From NCBI RefSeq assembly GCF_024436435.1, contig NZ_JAFMZP010000004.1, positions 372,001 through 436,000 of the forward strand: a DNA stretch of 64,000 nt, in the 5' to 3' direction. The first letter of the stretch is position 1. Each line of letters begins with the position of its first letter. The notes beneath the pieces were generated by a model, which was given only the letters and a program-made list of their open reading frames with translations, ran no database searches and was not told where the DNA came from. The DNA comes from Desertivirga xinjiangensis. Lineage in GTDB: Bacteria; Bacteroidota; Bacteroidia; Sphingobacteriales; Sphingobacteriaceae. Positions 44,219 to 53,285 of this stretch are shown one piece after another. The translations under genes and the position numbers were made by a program.

Positions 44219-45233
44219 TCGGCATTAATTTTAGTTTTACTGTAAATCTGCTACCATCGTCAAGGATATCGATGTCTTCCCCACACCATAAACGATAGCG
44301 CTCCGAAAGATTTGCAAGACCTAAACCGCCCGAAAATTCCTTATTCAGCTTAGGCCGAATATTGTTACTAACAACAATGAATTCTCCTTCTTTCTTCAAA
44401 GTGACATGCAGGGGGCTGTCCTCCGTCGCTTCATTATGCTTAATTGCGTTCTCCAGTAATGGCTGCAAAGAAAACGACGGCAATAGATACCCCGCCTTTA
44501 TATCCTCTGGTATAGCCGTGCTACATACTAAAGCAGTGCCAAAGCGGATTTTCTGCATGTCAAGATAATTATTATACAGTTCAAGTTCTTCATCAAGGGT
44601 AGCTGTACCACTGTTGTTATTGGATAGAGTGGCCCGTAGAAACTTCGATAATAGGACAAGGTATTTTTCGCCAGTATCCTTCTCTATCTTATAGAGAGCT
44701 TTTAAGGTGCTTAGTGCGTTGAACAAAAAGTGAGGGTGAATCTGTTGACGCAATAACAGATTGGATGCCTCCGCATGTGAAGCTTGAAGCCTGGAAAGTT
44801 CGAGTTCTGCAATCCCCTTATCTTGTTGAAGAATTATAATATTTTGAATAATAAAAATTAATAGATTAGAAATTGCAATGTGTGCTATTATCCCGGATAT
44901 CACCTCCCCCTCAAGATTCTCCAATTTAACGGCAGCTAGCCAGAAAAAAAAAGGCATCACCACAACGTAAAATAATATACTGAACAAAAAAGACAGGAAA
45001 TAGCGACCAACATTCAGGTAATCAGACCTCATCGAAAACTTCTTACGAAAGTATATAGCTAGATACATATTGATATATCCTGTGCCGAGCAGTCCAATTC
45101 CGGCGAGGATTGTAAAAACTATACTTATTGGCCATAGGCTCTTTTCAGGAATTGAGAAAAACAAAGCATACATGGCACCAACGATACCAGCCAACCAGTT
45201 TAGGCGAATTAAGTTCCTTTTTGGAATATTCAT
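44193..45233 (-). CDS. LytS/YehU-type sensor histidine kinase
   Basis: The 346-residue protein (ATG 45233) has four membrane segments in the first 140 residues, then a short helix and the His_kinase motif 'LLLRQQIHPHFLFNALSTLKALYKIEK' with the phospho-acceptor His. An HATPase follows with 'LQPLLENAIKHN' and 'GGLGLANLSERY'. No extracytoplasmic sensor domain is visible, so it probably senses a change in the membrane. It is the first gene of a two-gene unit with the LytTR regulator. A TTG two codons upstream (45239) lies inside the -7 element and is not used as start. Confidence 0.93.
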   Translation of the reverse strand: MNIPKRNLIRLNWLAGIVGAMYALFFSIPEKSLWPISIVFTILAGIGLLGTGYINMYLAIYFRKKFSMRSDYLNVGRYFLSFLFSILFYVVVMPFFFWLAAVKLENLEGEVISGIIAHIAISNLLIFIIQNIIILQQDKGIAELELSRLQASHAEASNLLLRQQIHPHFLFNALSTLKALYKIEKDTGEKYLVLLSKFLRATLSNNNSGTATLDEELELYNNYLDMQKIRFGTALVCSTAIPEDIKAGYLLPSFSLQPLLENAIKHNEATEDSPLHVTLKKEGEFIVVSNNIRPKLNKEFSGGLGLANLSERYRLWCGEDIDILDDGSRFTVKLKLMPNEYSDYRR

Positions 45234-45236
45234 ATG

Positions 45237-45307
45237 CAAAGTTAGTTGTATCCTGCCAGAATATGTTTTGTAGCAAGGGGGAAACGGACAAAAAGGTAGC
45301 TGAGGCG
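45237..45307 (-). promoter_or_regulatory. LytTR-type promoter module 3 (LytS/LytTR operon)
   Basis: CGCCTC (45307-45302) and CGTTTC (45286-45281) are 21 bp apart, and after a 36-bp gap comes TAACTTTG (45244-45237), an exact TAnnTTTG. The expected start is about 4 bases on, at or next to the kinase ATG (45233), so the message could be leaderless. The exact 71-bp layout matches modules 1 and 2. Confidence 0.75.
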
Positions 45308-45627
45308 TTAAAAGGCCGCTCGGTATTCAAGGACCTTGTGAACAAAGAGGGGCAAAAGTACAGTGTGAGAACATAAACGTTTACGATCAGAAGATGCATG
45401 CCGTAAGAATCTGTAAGCAATGAAAACTACTATCATAAATCCCCATATCATACGAAGAGCGGGTCGTAAGGGGCTCGACTGTTCTCATGTCTAATTCATA
45501 ATGGAAACAGCCGCCGAAAAAAATATTTGAGGTTGCTACAACTCCTATACACCTTTGGACAATAGCAATAATGCAAGAGGATATAAATTATCAAACATTA
45601 AATAAAATGCGGCTTCAGTTCATGTAC
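45308..45627. other. Gene-free stretch between the LytS promoter and nagA
   Basis: There is no convincing gene, RNA or hairpin in about 320 bp. A plus-strand open frame that ends at 45376 overlaps the LytS start and its promoter module and looks accidental. No clear terminator for nagA was found. Confidence 0.5.
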
Positions 45628-46737
45628 CTAACCTCTGACCACCTCAAACTTTTTCAGATCCTCATCAAACACGGTAAACACTGCCGGAAAGCCTGCAGCT
45701 ATTTGTCCAATATGTTTTTCCATTCCTAATACTGCTGCGGGCCGGCTGGTTACCATGGCTATTGCTTCATTCAATGGAATACCTACTTCTCTAACGGCAT
45801 TTCTCAGCGCATCTGCCAAGTTTATGGCCGCTCCGGCTAAATTCCCTTCAGAGTTTATGTACTGGCCGTTTTGCAGAAAGGCGTTAAATCCCTTCCAGCT
45901 GAATTCAGTAACCTTTCCGCCTATAAAAAGCGCATCTGAGATCAGGAACAATTTGTCGCCCTTAATTTTATAAGCAATGCGTGCTGCCGGGAAATCGCAG
46001 TGAGCGCCATCGAGAATGATAGGTGCATACACAGAAGACCTGTCAAAACAAGCGCCCACCAGTCCCGGGTTTCGATGCAGAAGCGGAGACATTGCATTAT
46101 ACAGATGGGTTACGAGATTTATTCCCAGGTCAAAAGCACGACAGGCTTGTTCATAGCTGGCATTGGAGTGGCCGGCGGAAATAGTAATGCCCGATTCAAG
46201 CAGGCGCTCCATCTGCCGGGTGCCGAAAACCTCAGGTGCAATGGTGATCATGCTGATCACGTCCTTTCCATAACTAATGATCCTGTCGATCATTTCGTCG
46301 GATGGGCTTGTGATATATTCCCTGAGATGCGCGCCTCTTTTGGCTTCGTTAATAAAGGGGCCTTCCAGGTGTAGTCCTAATATCCCCGAACCCGGATTTT
46401 TATCTTTATATGCTTTTACGGCATCCAGACTTTTGAAAATAGTTTCATGCGGAGAGGTAATAAGTGTTGGTAAGGTGTAAGCCGTTCCCACCTTTTCAAA
46501 TGCCTGTTCTATGTCTGCTAAAGCTTCCTGATCGGCTTTGTCTGTAAAATGGAACCGTTCGCCGCCGTTAACATGCACATCTATAAAACCAGCAGAAATA
46601 CAATTAACTGTCGGGTGTCCTTCAGAAGGAGATCCCGGTTCGATTTTTGTTATCCTTCCAGCCTCAGATGTTATTACTTGATTCCCCAGGACAGCATCCC
46701 CGGTAAAAACTTTAGACGCAAAAAATCTTTTTCCCAT
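45628..46737 (-). CDS. nagA: N-acetylglucosamine-6-phosphate deacetylase
   Basis: The 369-residue cytosolic amidohydrolase has the family blocks 'GFIDVHVNGG', 'GLHLEGPFINEAKRGAH', 'ISAGHSNASYEQACRAFD', 'THLYNAM', 'LDGAHCDFPAARIA' and 'LISDAL' (catalytic Asp). It removes acetate from GlcNAc-6-P, giving glucosamine-6-P for glycolysis or wall synthesis. It is 139 bp downstream of the GH2 gene on the same strand as the polysaccharide locus, which suggests that GlcNAc-containing glycans may be among the substrates. No nagB is present here. Confidence 0.92.
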   Translation of the reverse strand: MGKRFFASKVFTGDAVLGNQVITSEAGRITKIEPGSPSEGHPTVNCISAGFIDVHVNGGERFHFTDKADQEALADIEQAFEKVGTAYTLPTLITSPHETIFKSLDAVKAYKDKNPGSGILGLHLEGPFINEAKRGAHLREYITSPSDEMIDRIISYGKDVISMITIAPEVFGTRQMERLLESGITISAGHSNASYEQACRAFDLGINLVTHLYNAMSPLLHRNPGLVGACFDRSSVYAPIILDGAHCDFPAARIAYKIKGDKLFLISDALFIGGKVTEFSWKGFNAFLQNGQYINSEGNLAGAAINLADALRNAVREVGIPLNEAIAMVTSRPAAVLGMEKHIGQIAAGFPAVFTVFDEDLKKFEVVRG

Positions 46738-46876
46738 TGACTTTTAAGGGTATACGCGTAGCTAAGTTAAACAAAAATTTGGTTGGTTCTTAAAGGCCTG
46801 TTTAATCCCGTTATTTGCTAGATCTTCTGATCAAAATACGATTAATTTCCTCAATTTTATCACCATTGAGCTCTGC

Positions 46877-49321
46877 CTATTTTATTTTTAGTCTTAACAC
46901 TCCCTTCTGTAATCCTTCTCCCTGAACGTGAACCTGAATTTCACCTGCCCTTTCTGAGGATTGTATCGTTCCTACCAGCATACCGTTAAACGCCTTCATT
47001 TGAGGTAGGTGAAACATTTCAAGCGAGGTTGGGTCTCCATTACATACTGCCCTGAACTGTCCCTGACCTGTCACTTCAAAAAAAATAGAGTTATCAGCCG
47101 TGGGGCATAAATTCCCCTCAGCATCTACGATTTTAACGGTTACATAAGCAAGATCCTTTCCATCAGACTCTAATACGGTACGGTCTGCAACAAGCTCCAG
47201 ATGGTGAGGCTTACCAGATGTTTTCACCGCTCTTTGTGCTACCCGTCTTCCCTGTTCATCATAAGCAACTATTTTAAGTTCTCCTGGCTCATAAATCGCA
47301 TCGTTCCACATCAGCCGATAGCGGGAAAACTTGTCTGAATTATTTTTTCTCCGGATTCCCTGGCTTTTTCCATTGATGAAGAGTTCAGCTGCAGGATAAT
47401 TTGTATAAACAAATACTGGTGTCACCAATCCCTCCCGGCCCGGCCATGTCCAATGCGGCACCATGTGTAAGGTTTCCTGCAGGGAATTCCATCTGCTCCT
47501 GTATAAATAGTACCGGTCTTTAGGGATACCGGCCAGATCAATGATACCAAAGTAAGAACTCCTTGACGGCCATTGTTCGTTGTAAGGTGTCGGCTCGCCA
47601 AGATAGTCGAAGCCGGTCCAAACAAATTCCCCCATCATATAGGGTAGACTGTCCTGCATCATAAATTCTTCATCGGGAGTTTGCGACCAACTGCAGGCTT
47701 CAACATCATAAGATGAAGAGTGGCTATCCGCGTACTTCTTTTGCTTAGCTTCCTGAACAGGAAATTTATAAATACCGCGGGAACTTACTGTTGACGCAGT
47801 TTCTGACCCAAGGACAAAGCCCTGCGGTAGTTTCTTCATAGCCTCCTGATACCTTGATGGCTTGTAATTGAATCCGGGAACATCAAGAATTGCGGCAAAG
47901 CCGTTATTAACAGCAGCATCAAAACGATCCATTCCCGCAGTCACAGGACGGGTCGGATCTTCCCGATGACAGATATCCTGCAGGAACTTGGCAACCTTCC
48001 CTCCATCCTTTGAACTTTGTTCATTAATTTCGTTTCCTATGCTCCACATTACTATCGAAGGATGATTCCGGTCGCGATGGAGCATGTTTACCATATCTTT
48101 CTCTGCCCACTGATCAAAGTTCTGGCTGTAGCCGTTAGGCATTTTCGGAATCTTCCATTCATCAAAACTTTCGTCAATTACCATAAATCCCATCTCATCA
48201 CACAAATCAAGCAATTCGGGAGCGGGAGGATTATGAGAAGTTCGGATGGCATTACATCCCATATCCTTCAGAATAACTAATTGCCTTTTCAACGCTGCCG
48301 TGTTTACCGCTGCTCCAAGCGGACCAAGGTCATGATGGTTGCAAACTCCTTTAAACCTGGTTACTTTACCATTTAGTAAGAATCCCTTTAACGGTTCAAC
48401 TTTTATAGTTCGGATGCCAAAACGGGTCCTGCTCTCATCCACCAAAAACTTGCCTGCGAAAACTTTGGTTATGGCTGTGTATAAGAAAGGGCTCTCAACT
48501 GACCAAAGCTTTGGAGTAGTAACTTTTACAGTTTGAACAGTTGACTCTCCTTCGGTAGCGGGAGCAGAAACATCTGCCACAACTTTCCCCTCTGGCGAAA
48601 CAAAGGTAGTTTCAAGGCGTAGTCCTTTTCCGGCACCATTTTCCAGCTCAGTTTTGATTTTAACGGTTGCACTGTTTTCTGAAACTTCGGGAGTCGTTAT
48701 AAAGCTTCCCCAGGTTTTAATGCTCTTTGAGTTTTTAATAATAAGATGCACATTTCTGAACAAACCAGCGCCCGGATACCAGCGCGAAGACTCGGGCTTA
48801 TTTTCTAACCGTACAGCCAGTACGTTGGTGCTTCCCGGCTTCAAAAACGAGGTCACGTCAAACCAAAAAGAGCTATATCCGTAGGGCCAGTTTCCCACTT
48901 TCTGGCCGTTAATAAACACTGTAGCGTTACTCATGGCACCGTCGAACAATAATATTGCCTTTTTACCAGGCATAAAATGCGTTGGATTGAAGTTTTGACG
49001 ATACCAGGCCGTTCCCATCCAGGGTAAACCTCCTGAACGGCCTGTTTTAACACCAGGCTTTTTTTCTCCATCCTGAACCACCTGGGCAAGTTGAATGTCG
49101 TTATCCCTGTCAAAAGGACCTGTAATTGCCCAGTCGTGGGGGACGCTGACTATACTCCATCCCTGATCATTGAAACCGATGTCCGAAAAAATCACATCGT
49201 CCCCTTTATTAAATTTCCAGTTTTTATCGAGCACCATTACATTCCGCTGAGCTGCAGCTACGAAATAGAGAGAAAGAAACATTGCTGGCAGAATCTGCCG
49301 TATTATTTTACTTGAAATCAT
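46877..49321 (-). CDS. Glycoside hydrolase family 2 enzyme (probable beta-galactosidase)
   Basis: The 814-residue protein starts at ATG 49321 with a signal peptide (MISSKIIRQILPAMFLSLYFVAAAQ). A GH2 sugar-binding jelly roll (about 25-180), an Ig-like domain and a TIM barrel follow. The acid/base is Glu431 ('SIGNEIN') and the nucleophile Glu507 ('GSETAST'). A DUF4982-like domain and a C-terminal Ig-like domain ('VADRTVLESDGKDLAYVTVKIVDAEGN') complete it, the usual plan of Bacteroidota beta-galactosidases. It should act in the periplasm on beta-galactosides released by the endo-enzymes of the locus. The frame is open for 71 more codons upstream, but those encode the end of a sulfatase (listed separately). 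Confidence 0.9.
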   Translation of the reverse strand: MISSKIIRQILPAMFLSLYFVAAAQRNVMVLDKNWKFNKGDDVIFSDIGFNDQGWSIVSVPHDWAITGPFDRDNDIQLAQVVQDGEKKPGVKTGRSGGLPWMGTAWYRQNFNPTHFMPGKKAILLFDGAMSNATVFINGQKVGNWPYGYSSFWFDVTSFLKPGSTNVLAVRLENKPESSRWYPGAGLFRNVHLIIKNSKSIKTWGSFITTPEVSENSATVKIKTELENGAGKGLRLETTFVSPEGKVVADVSAPATEGESTVQTVKVTTPKLWSVESPFLYTAITKVFAGKFLVDESRTRFGIRTIKVEPLKGFLLNGKVTRFKGVCNHHDLGPLGAAVNTAALKRQLVILKDMGCNAIRTSHNPPAPELLDLCDEMGFMVIDESFDEWKIPKMPNGYSQNFDQWAEKDMVNMLHRDRNHPSIVMWSIGNEINEQSSKDGGKVAKFLQDICHREDPTRPVTAGMDRFDAAVNNGFAAILDVPGFNYKPSRYQEAMKKLPQGFVLGSETASTVSSRGIYKFPVQEAKQKKYADSHSSSYDVEACSWSQTPDEEFMMQDSLPYMMGEFVWTGFDYLGEPTPYNEQWPSRSSYFGIIDLAGIPKDRYYLYRSRWNSLQETLHMVPHWTWPGREGLVTPVFVYTNYPAAELFINGKSQGIRRKNNSDKFSRYRLMWNDAIYEPGELKIVAYDEQGRRVAQRAVKTSGKPHHLELVADRTVLESDGKDLAYVTVKIVDAEGNLCPTADNSIFFEVTGQGQFRAVCNGDPTSLEMFHLPQMKAFNGMLVGTIQSSERAGEIQVHVQGEGLQKGVLRLKIK

Positions 49322-49504
49322 TTTTATCTTCTTTTTAACAACAGAATGTAGGAGCGCCTCAAGCTCCCGTAGCTTCTTAGGAGTCTTAGGAATCTTTTCC
49401 GGAAGGTTGTTGCGTTCTGCAGGATCCTTTCTCAGATTGAACAGATGAGTGCATGAACTATATCCGGTCACAACATTTTCCCAGAGAAAGTATAGCTTAA
49501 CACT
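49322..49504 (-). pseudogene. C-terminal remnant of a sulfatase gene, in frame with GH2
   Basis: Just before the GH2 start, in the same frame and without a stop, about 60 codons read 'SVKLYFLWENVVTG...THLFNLRKDPAERNNLPEK...KLRELEALLHSVVKKK'. 'LFNLRKDPAERNNL' followed by a helix is the standard C-terminal end of type I sulfatases (S1 family). The catalytic N-terminal 400 or so residues are absent; the neighbouring gene is a complete GH30-like enzyme that ends at 49519. A sulfatase gene seems to have been deleted, leaving its tail. Without its own start it is probably not made unless read through from 49534. Confidence 0.7.
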
Positions 49505-49518
49505 ACGCTTCCCTGGCC

Positions 49519-50955
49519 CTAGTTCTCCACCCAAAACTCGATTGACAAGTCAGGAACGGTAGGTGTAATGACAGCCCCCTTAATTTTCTCTAGTTTCAGA
49601 TTGCGAGTTGCAGGAGTATAGCGATATCCGGTAAAACTCCTTTTAATACCTGTATTGATGTTGAAAGTAAAAGGAGCTCCCGAGCGGTTTGTTAACACCA
49701 AAACCAATTTACCTTTTGGTGTTTTAAAGGCCATGATCCGGTTATCATCCAAAATCTTCTGTTCATCTACGCTAAAGCGCTGAGAGTTCCAGGGCATGTA
49801 TTTCAGAAAGCCTGCAAGGGCATTAAAGTTATTTTGATTGTAATCCCAATGCCCTTTTTTTATCTGAGGACTATGACTAAAGTCGTTATCATCCTGCGGC
49901 CTCCAGAAACCCAGCGAATAACCTGAAGCTTCCACATTGTAGGTCGGCTTAAGAGCATGCAGCCAAAACCAGGTAGGTGAGTTAGCGAAAGTCATCCAGT
50001 TCATCACATTTTGAGCAGTGTTAATACAAAGTCGCTCGCTGCTGGGATGCTGGTATTCGAACTCATTTTGAAATACGGGTTTGTTGAAGGTATTCATGTT
50101 ATACTTGGGACTCTCTTTTCTTATGTCTGTCGAGTTTGAACCGATTCTATGATACACCCACGAATCTACATAGTTAAGCAAAGCAGAATCTTTTCTGATT
50201 ATGGCTGCGTTTTCTCCCGCATTTCCCTCCCATGAATCTACCATAATAAGTGCCTTTGGAATCGTACTTCTTATTTTAGGGGCAATTAATTTAAATGCCT
50301 TGTAATACAAGTCTGGTGAATAGGTGCAGTGTGAGTACGACTGGCTTTTAGGTCCCAAAGCCAAACCTCCTACCGATCCCAATGTCGGTTCGTTCTGAAG
50401 GCCCCACATGGAAACATGTATTCCGTTTTTCTGCAGGTACCGGATGTCATCACAAAGGGCATCTCCAAATGCATTTAAGAAGGCCTCGTCACTTTGCTTA
50501 AGCGTGCCGCCGAGATAACTGTTTGTTGACTTCCAGAAGGGTGCAGGTGACCAATATTCCATCGATATTCCTTCCATGCCCGATTCATCCATCATTTCTT
50601 TCAGGTCCTTCAACTGGTTGGGGTAGCGTTCAACGATCCTCGACCGGGTAGAGTCCAAGCCCCTGAAATACAATCCCATAGCGAGTCTGCAATATCTGAA
50701 TCCTTTCATGAGATCCTTATAGAAGCGTTTGCGTTCCGAATGTACAAGATTATTGGGCACAGCCACTTCTACATCGGGCAAACCTCTGTTTCCTGAACCT
50801 ATCGCGTCGTTCTGTATTTCGACACCCAGCCCCCAGATAATTTGTTGCGGCTTATCATGCCTCACTATATAACTTCCTGTTTTCTGAGCTTGCAGGGAAA
50901 ACGATGCAGCCAGCTGGAGAGCAGCTGAAAATAAGAGGATCTTAACTTTTTCCAT
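49519..50955 (-). CDS. GH30-like glycoside hydrolase (clan GH-A)
   Basis: The 478-residue protein has a signal peptide ending 'SLQAQ'. The TIM barrel opens 'QQIIWGLGVEIQNDAIGSGN' and carries 'MEYWSPAPFWKSTN'. The predicted acid/base is Glu189 ('GLQNEPT') and the nucleophile Glu298 ('FQNEFEYQ'); a C-terminal beta domain ('LVLVLTNRSGAPFTFNI') follows. This is the layout of GH30, which includes beta-1,6-galactanases, beta-glucosidases and xylanases. In a galactan-type locus beta-1,6-galactanase is a reasonable guess. It lies 25 bp after the FAD oxidoreductase gene. Confidence 0.75.
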   Translation of the reverse strand: MEKVKILLFSAALQLAASFSLQAQKTGSYIVRHDKPQQIIWGLGVEIQNDAIGSGNRGLPDVEVAVPNNLVHSERKRFYKDLMKGFRYCRLAMGLYFRGLDSTRSRIVERYPNQLKDLKEMMDESGMEGISMEYWSPAPFWKSTNSYLGGTLKQSDEAFLNAFGDALCDDIRYLQKNGIHVSMWGLQNEPTLGSVGGLALGPKSQSYSHCTYSPDLYYKAFKLIAPKIRSTIPKALIMVDSWEGNAGENAAIIRKDSALLNYVDSWVYHRIGSNSTDIRKESPKYNMNTFNKPVFQNEFEYQHPSSERLCINTAQNVMNWMTFANSPTWFWLHALKPTYNVEASGYSLGFWRPQDDNDFSHSPQIKKGHWDYNQNNFNALAGFLKYMPWNSQRFSVDEQKILDDNRIMAFKTPKGKLVLVLTNRSGAPFTFNINTGIKRSFTGYRYTPATRNLKLEKIKGAVITPTVPDLSIEFWVEN

Positions 50956-50980
50956 TTACTTTTAGTTTAAAGTGCAGCAC

Positions 50981-53272
50981 TTAGTAGCACCTGATTTCAT
51001 AAATCTGCGCAGAAGGATCTCCGTTGGTTGCATTGACACTTATTCTTATTCTATCTGTATCAATTGCATGTAAAAGCCGGTGTTTATTCTGACGCTGATA
51101 ATTATTCTTCACCTCGATAACAGTTTCCCAATTGCCCTCTAAAAATGCCTCGACAGAATAATCTTTCGGACATTGGGGATCACGATAGAAGGGTTCATAT
51201 GCATGATATTCACGAAGTAAGTGACCCGGAAAAGTAAGTTGAATCTCACTCAGGGATTTCAATTCTGCCCAGGTCAACTCTATCGATTGGGGCAAGGGGA
51301 GGTTCGGGTCAGATTTCCATAAGTTTGCAGAACGATGTGGGCGGCTTACTCCACTTATTACATTCTGCGCTTTAAAGCAAGCCTGAGGAGGTTCCACTTT
51401 GAAGCTGAGTGTTTCCCCATTTCCAAACCGTCTCATTTTATTTTCACTGATCTGATACATTGCCACGTGGGCAGATTCTATCCGCCCGGCGATCAGCCAT
51501 TCAACTTCAGGATTAGGCAACAGGTCAAGTCGGATATAGCGGTTATCAGGAAGTGACTCTATGTCGACGTTTAACTCTACCCAGCTTTTTCCCGGAGGAA
51601 CAACAGCTTCACCTTTGGCCAGTAAGGGTATGCCGGTTACACGGTAGTCCCAGATATTATCTACCAGCTTTACTTCATAAGCCACCATTTCATCTCTACC
51701 CAATGTGTTGTTCAGAAAAACCGAAATCTTCTCAATTCTTGAAGAACCTGTAGCTATGAGCTGCCCCTTTCTGTTTTCAAGTCTTTCAAGCACATACTGG
51801 GGTTGATCCCTCCAGATTTTCAATCCCTCGTGGCAGCCTCTGCTTTCCGGGCCCGCACCCAAAAGAAAAGCCTCACTACTCGCACTTACTGAAGCTGACA
51901 AAGCAAGGTCGTCGGAGTCGGTATTTTTATAGTTCGGAAGAAAACAGCCATCACGTAATAGTTGCTGCTGGATCCGGTTAATCAGTTTCGACGGCGCTTC
52001 CGAAACCGGAATTTTATTTTGAATAGCCAGAGCTGCTGCTGTGCCTGCAGCTTGTCCCATCAACGCTGTTGTATTCATCACACGTACAGTGCCTAAAGCT
52101 GCATGTGTAACACTTACGTTTCTCCCTGCCATCATCAGGTTTCCAACGTTCTTTGAAATTAAACTTCTCAAGGGTATGCCGTAGGGACCAGCATAGCTCT
52201 TTACGGCATACTCAGAGAACGTGGAGTAATTCTCATTGCTTGCCGGTTCGCTATGTTCGGCCAGTAAGCCTCCGGGTGTGTGAAGATCTATAAACCAACC
52301 ACCAAAGGCGATCTCGTCATCAAACACGGTACAGTTCTGGGGGTCGTGTTCCGTCATCAGGTATAGCCCCATAATTCTCCGGCTTTCTCTTTTGCCGGGC
52401 ACCTGTCCAATCCAGTCAAGTGCATAATTTCTGGTCCTCTCCATCATTTTCGGATCTTTGTTCTTCATCCAATCCCAAACCCCTAGCGCGTGCCGGGTAA
52501 GTTCGTGCCTGATTGTTTCATTGTCGGTGATTGTATTGTAAGGAACTCCGATTTCCAACCACCAGTAACCACCTCTTTCTTCTTTTGGTAATCGTCCTTG
52601 TTTATAAAAGAAGGATGCGTCATCATATTCGATTGCCCAGTCGGGCGCAGTAAAGGGAACAGGCTTTCCGACATCTTTCGTTTTAAAATGAATGGAATTA
52701 CCCATCACATCTTTGCTTGCCACTTCAGGTGCATGAGGTTCGTTAAATTCGTCTTTACCTTCACTTCCCAGGCGATATTCGCAACCGGCGCGCTCTGCTA
52801 CTATCCCGTCTCCTGAAGCATCAATGAATATTTTTGCTTCCAAAATCAATTCAAGCTCAGCATTCTGTTGCCGGGCAAGAACACCCTTGATCTCCTGGTC
52901 ACTATTCATCAATACATCATAAGCTTCTGTATTTACATGGATAAAAAGGTTGGGGGTACTTTGTGCGAGATTATATAAGGTAAGATCCCAGACGCTGTTT
53001 GTCCACCCATTTTCAAAAATTGCTTCATGGTTCTGTGCCCTCTCTTCTATAAGAAGTTCGGAGATGATACCAGTTTCCCTGGCATAAGCATGGAAGGCAC
53101 ATGCTCCATGAGGTGTTACTCTTATTTCTGATGAACTGTTACCGCCAAAAACAGGTCTGTTTTGTACGATACAAGTCTTGCTACCCAAACGTGCAGCTGC
53201 AACGGCAGCGCAAAAACCTGCCAGGCCGCCACCGATTACGAGCACGTCAAATGTTTCTATCTTCTTTTGCAT
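50981..53272 (-). CDS. FAD-dependent oxidoreductase of polysaccharide locus
   Basis: The 763-residue protein has an N-terminal Rossmann motif 'FDVLVIGGGLAGFCAAVAAARLG' with 'FGGNSSSEIRV', of the FAD_oxidored type seen in many carbohydrate loci. There is a second FAD contact near 'GRNVSVTHAALGTVRVMNTTALMGQAAGTAAALA'. The last 300 or so residues form beta-rich domains ('ALSASVSASSEAF...', discoidin-like), perhaps for sugar binding. No signal peptide is seen, so it is probably cytoplasmic. It lies 13 bp after the symporter gene. It likely oxidises or reduces a sugar or sugar acid taken up by the symporter; the substrate is unknown. Confidence 0.82.
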   Translation of the reverse strand: MQKKIETFDVLVIGGGLAGFCAAVAAARLGSKTCIVQNRPVFGGNSSSEIRVTPHGACAFHAYARETGIISELLIEERAQNHEAIFENGWTNSVWDLTLYNLAQSTPNLFIHVNTEAYDVLMNSDQEIKGVLARQQNAELELILEAKIFIDASGDGIVAERAGCEYRLGSEGKDEFNEPHAPEVASKDVMGNSIHFKTKDVGKPVPFTAPDWAIEYDDASFFYKQGRLPKEERGGYWWLEIGVPYNTITDNETIRHELTRHALGVWDWMKNKDPKMMERTRNYALDWIGQVPGKRESRRIMGLYLMTEHDPQNCTVFDDEIAFGGWFIDLHTPGGLLAEHSEPASNENYSTFSEYAVKSYAGPYGIPLRSLISKNVGNLMMAGRNVSVTHAALGTVRVMNTTALMGQAAGTAAALAIQNKIPVSEAPSKLINRIQQQLLRDGCFLPNYKNTDSDDLALSASVSASSEAFLLGAGPESRGCHEGLKIWRDQPQYVLERLENRKGQLIATGSSRIEKISVFLNNTLGRDEMVAYEVKLVDNIWDYRVTGIPLLAKGEAVVPPGKSWVELNVDIESLPDNRYIRLDLLPNPEVEWLIAGRIESAHVAMYQISENKMRRFGNGETLSFKVEPPQACFKAQNVISGVSRPHRSANLWKSDPNLPLPQSIELTWAELKSLSEIQLTFPGHLLREYHAYEPFYRDPQCPKDYSVEAFLEGNWETVIEVKNNYQRQNKHRLLHAIDTDRIRISVNATNGDPSAQIYEIRCY

Positions 53273-53285
53273 TATATATGTGTGT

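Noticed and set aside
45128-45376. Plus-strand open frame over the LytS start and promoter
   Set aside because: It overlaps the kinase N-terminus and the conserved promoter module; no start signal or motif.
46877-49534. GH2 gene starting at 49534 (885 residues)
   Set aside because: The first 71 codons are a sulfatase tail and a normal signal peptide begins at 49321, so the later start is preferred.
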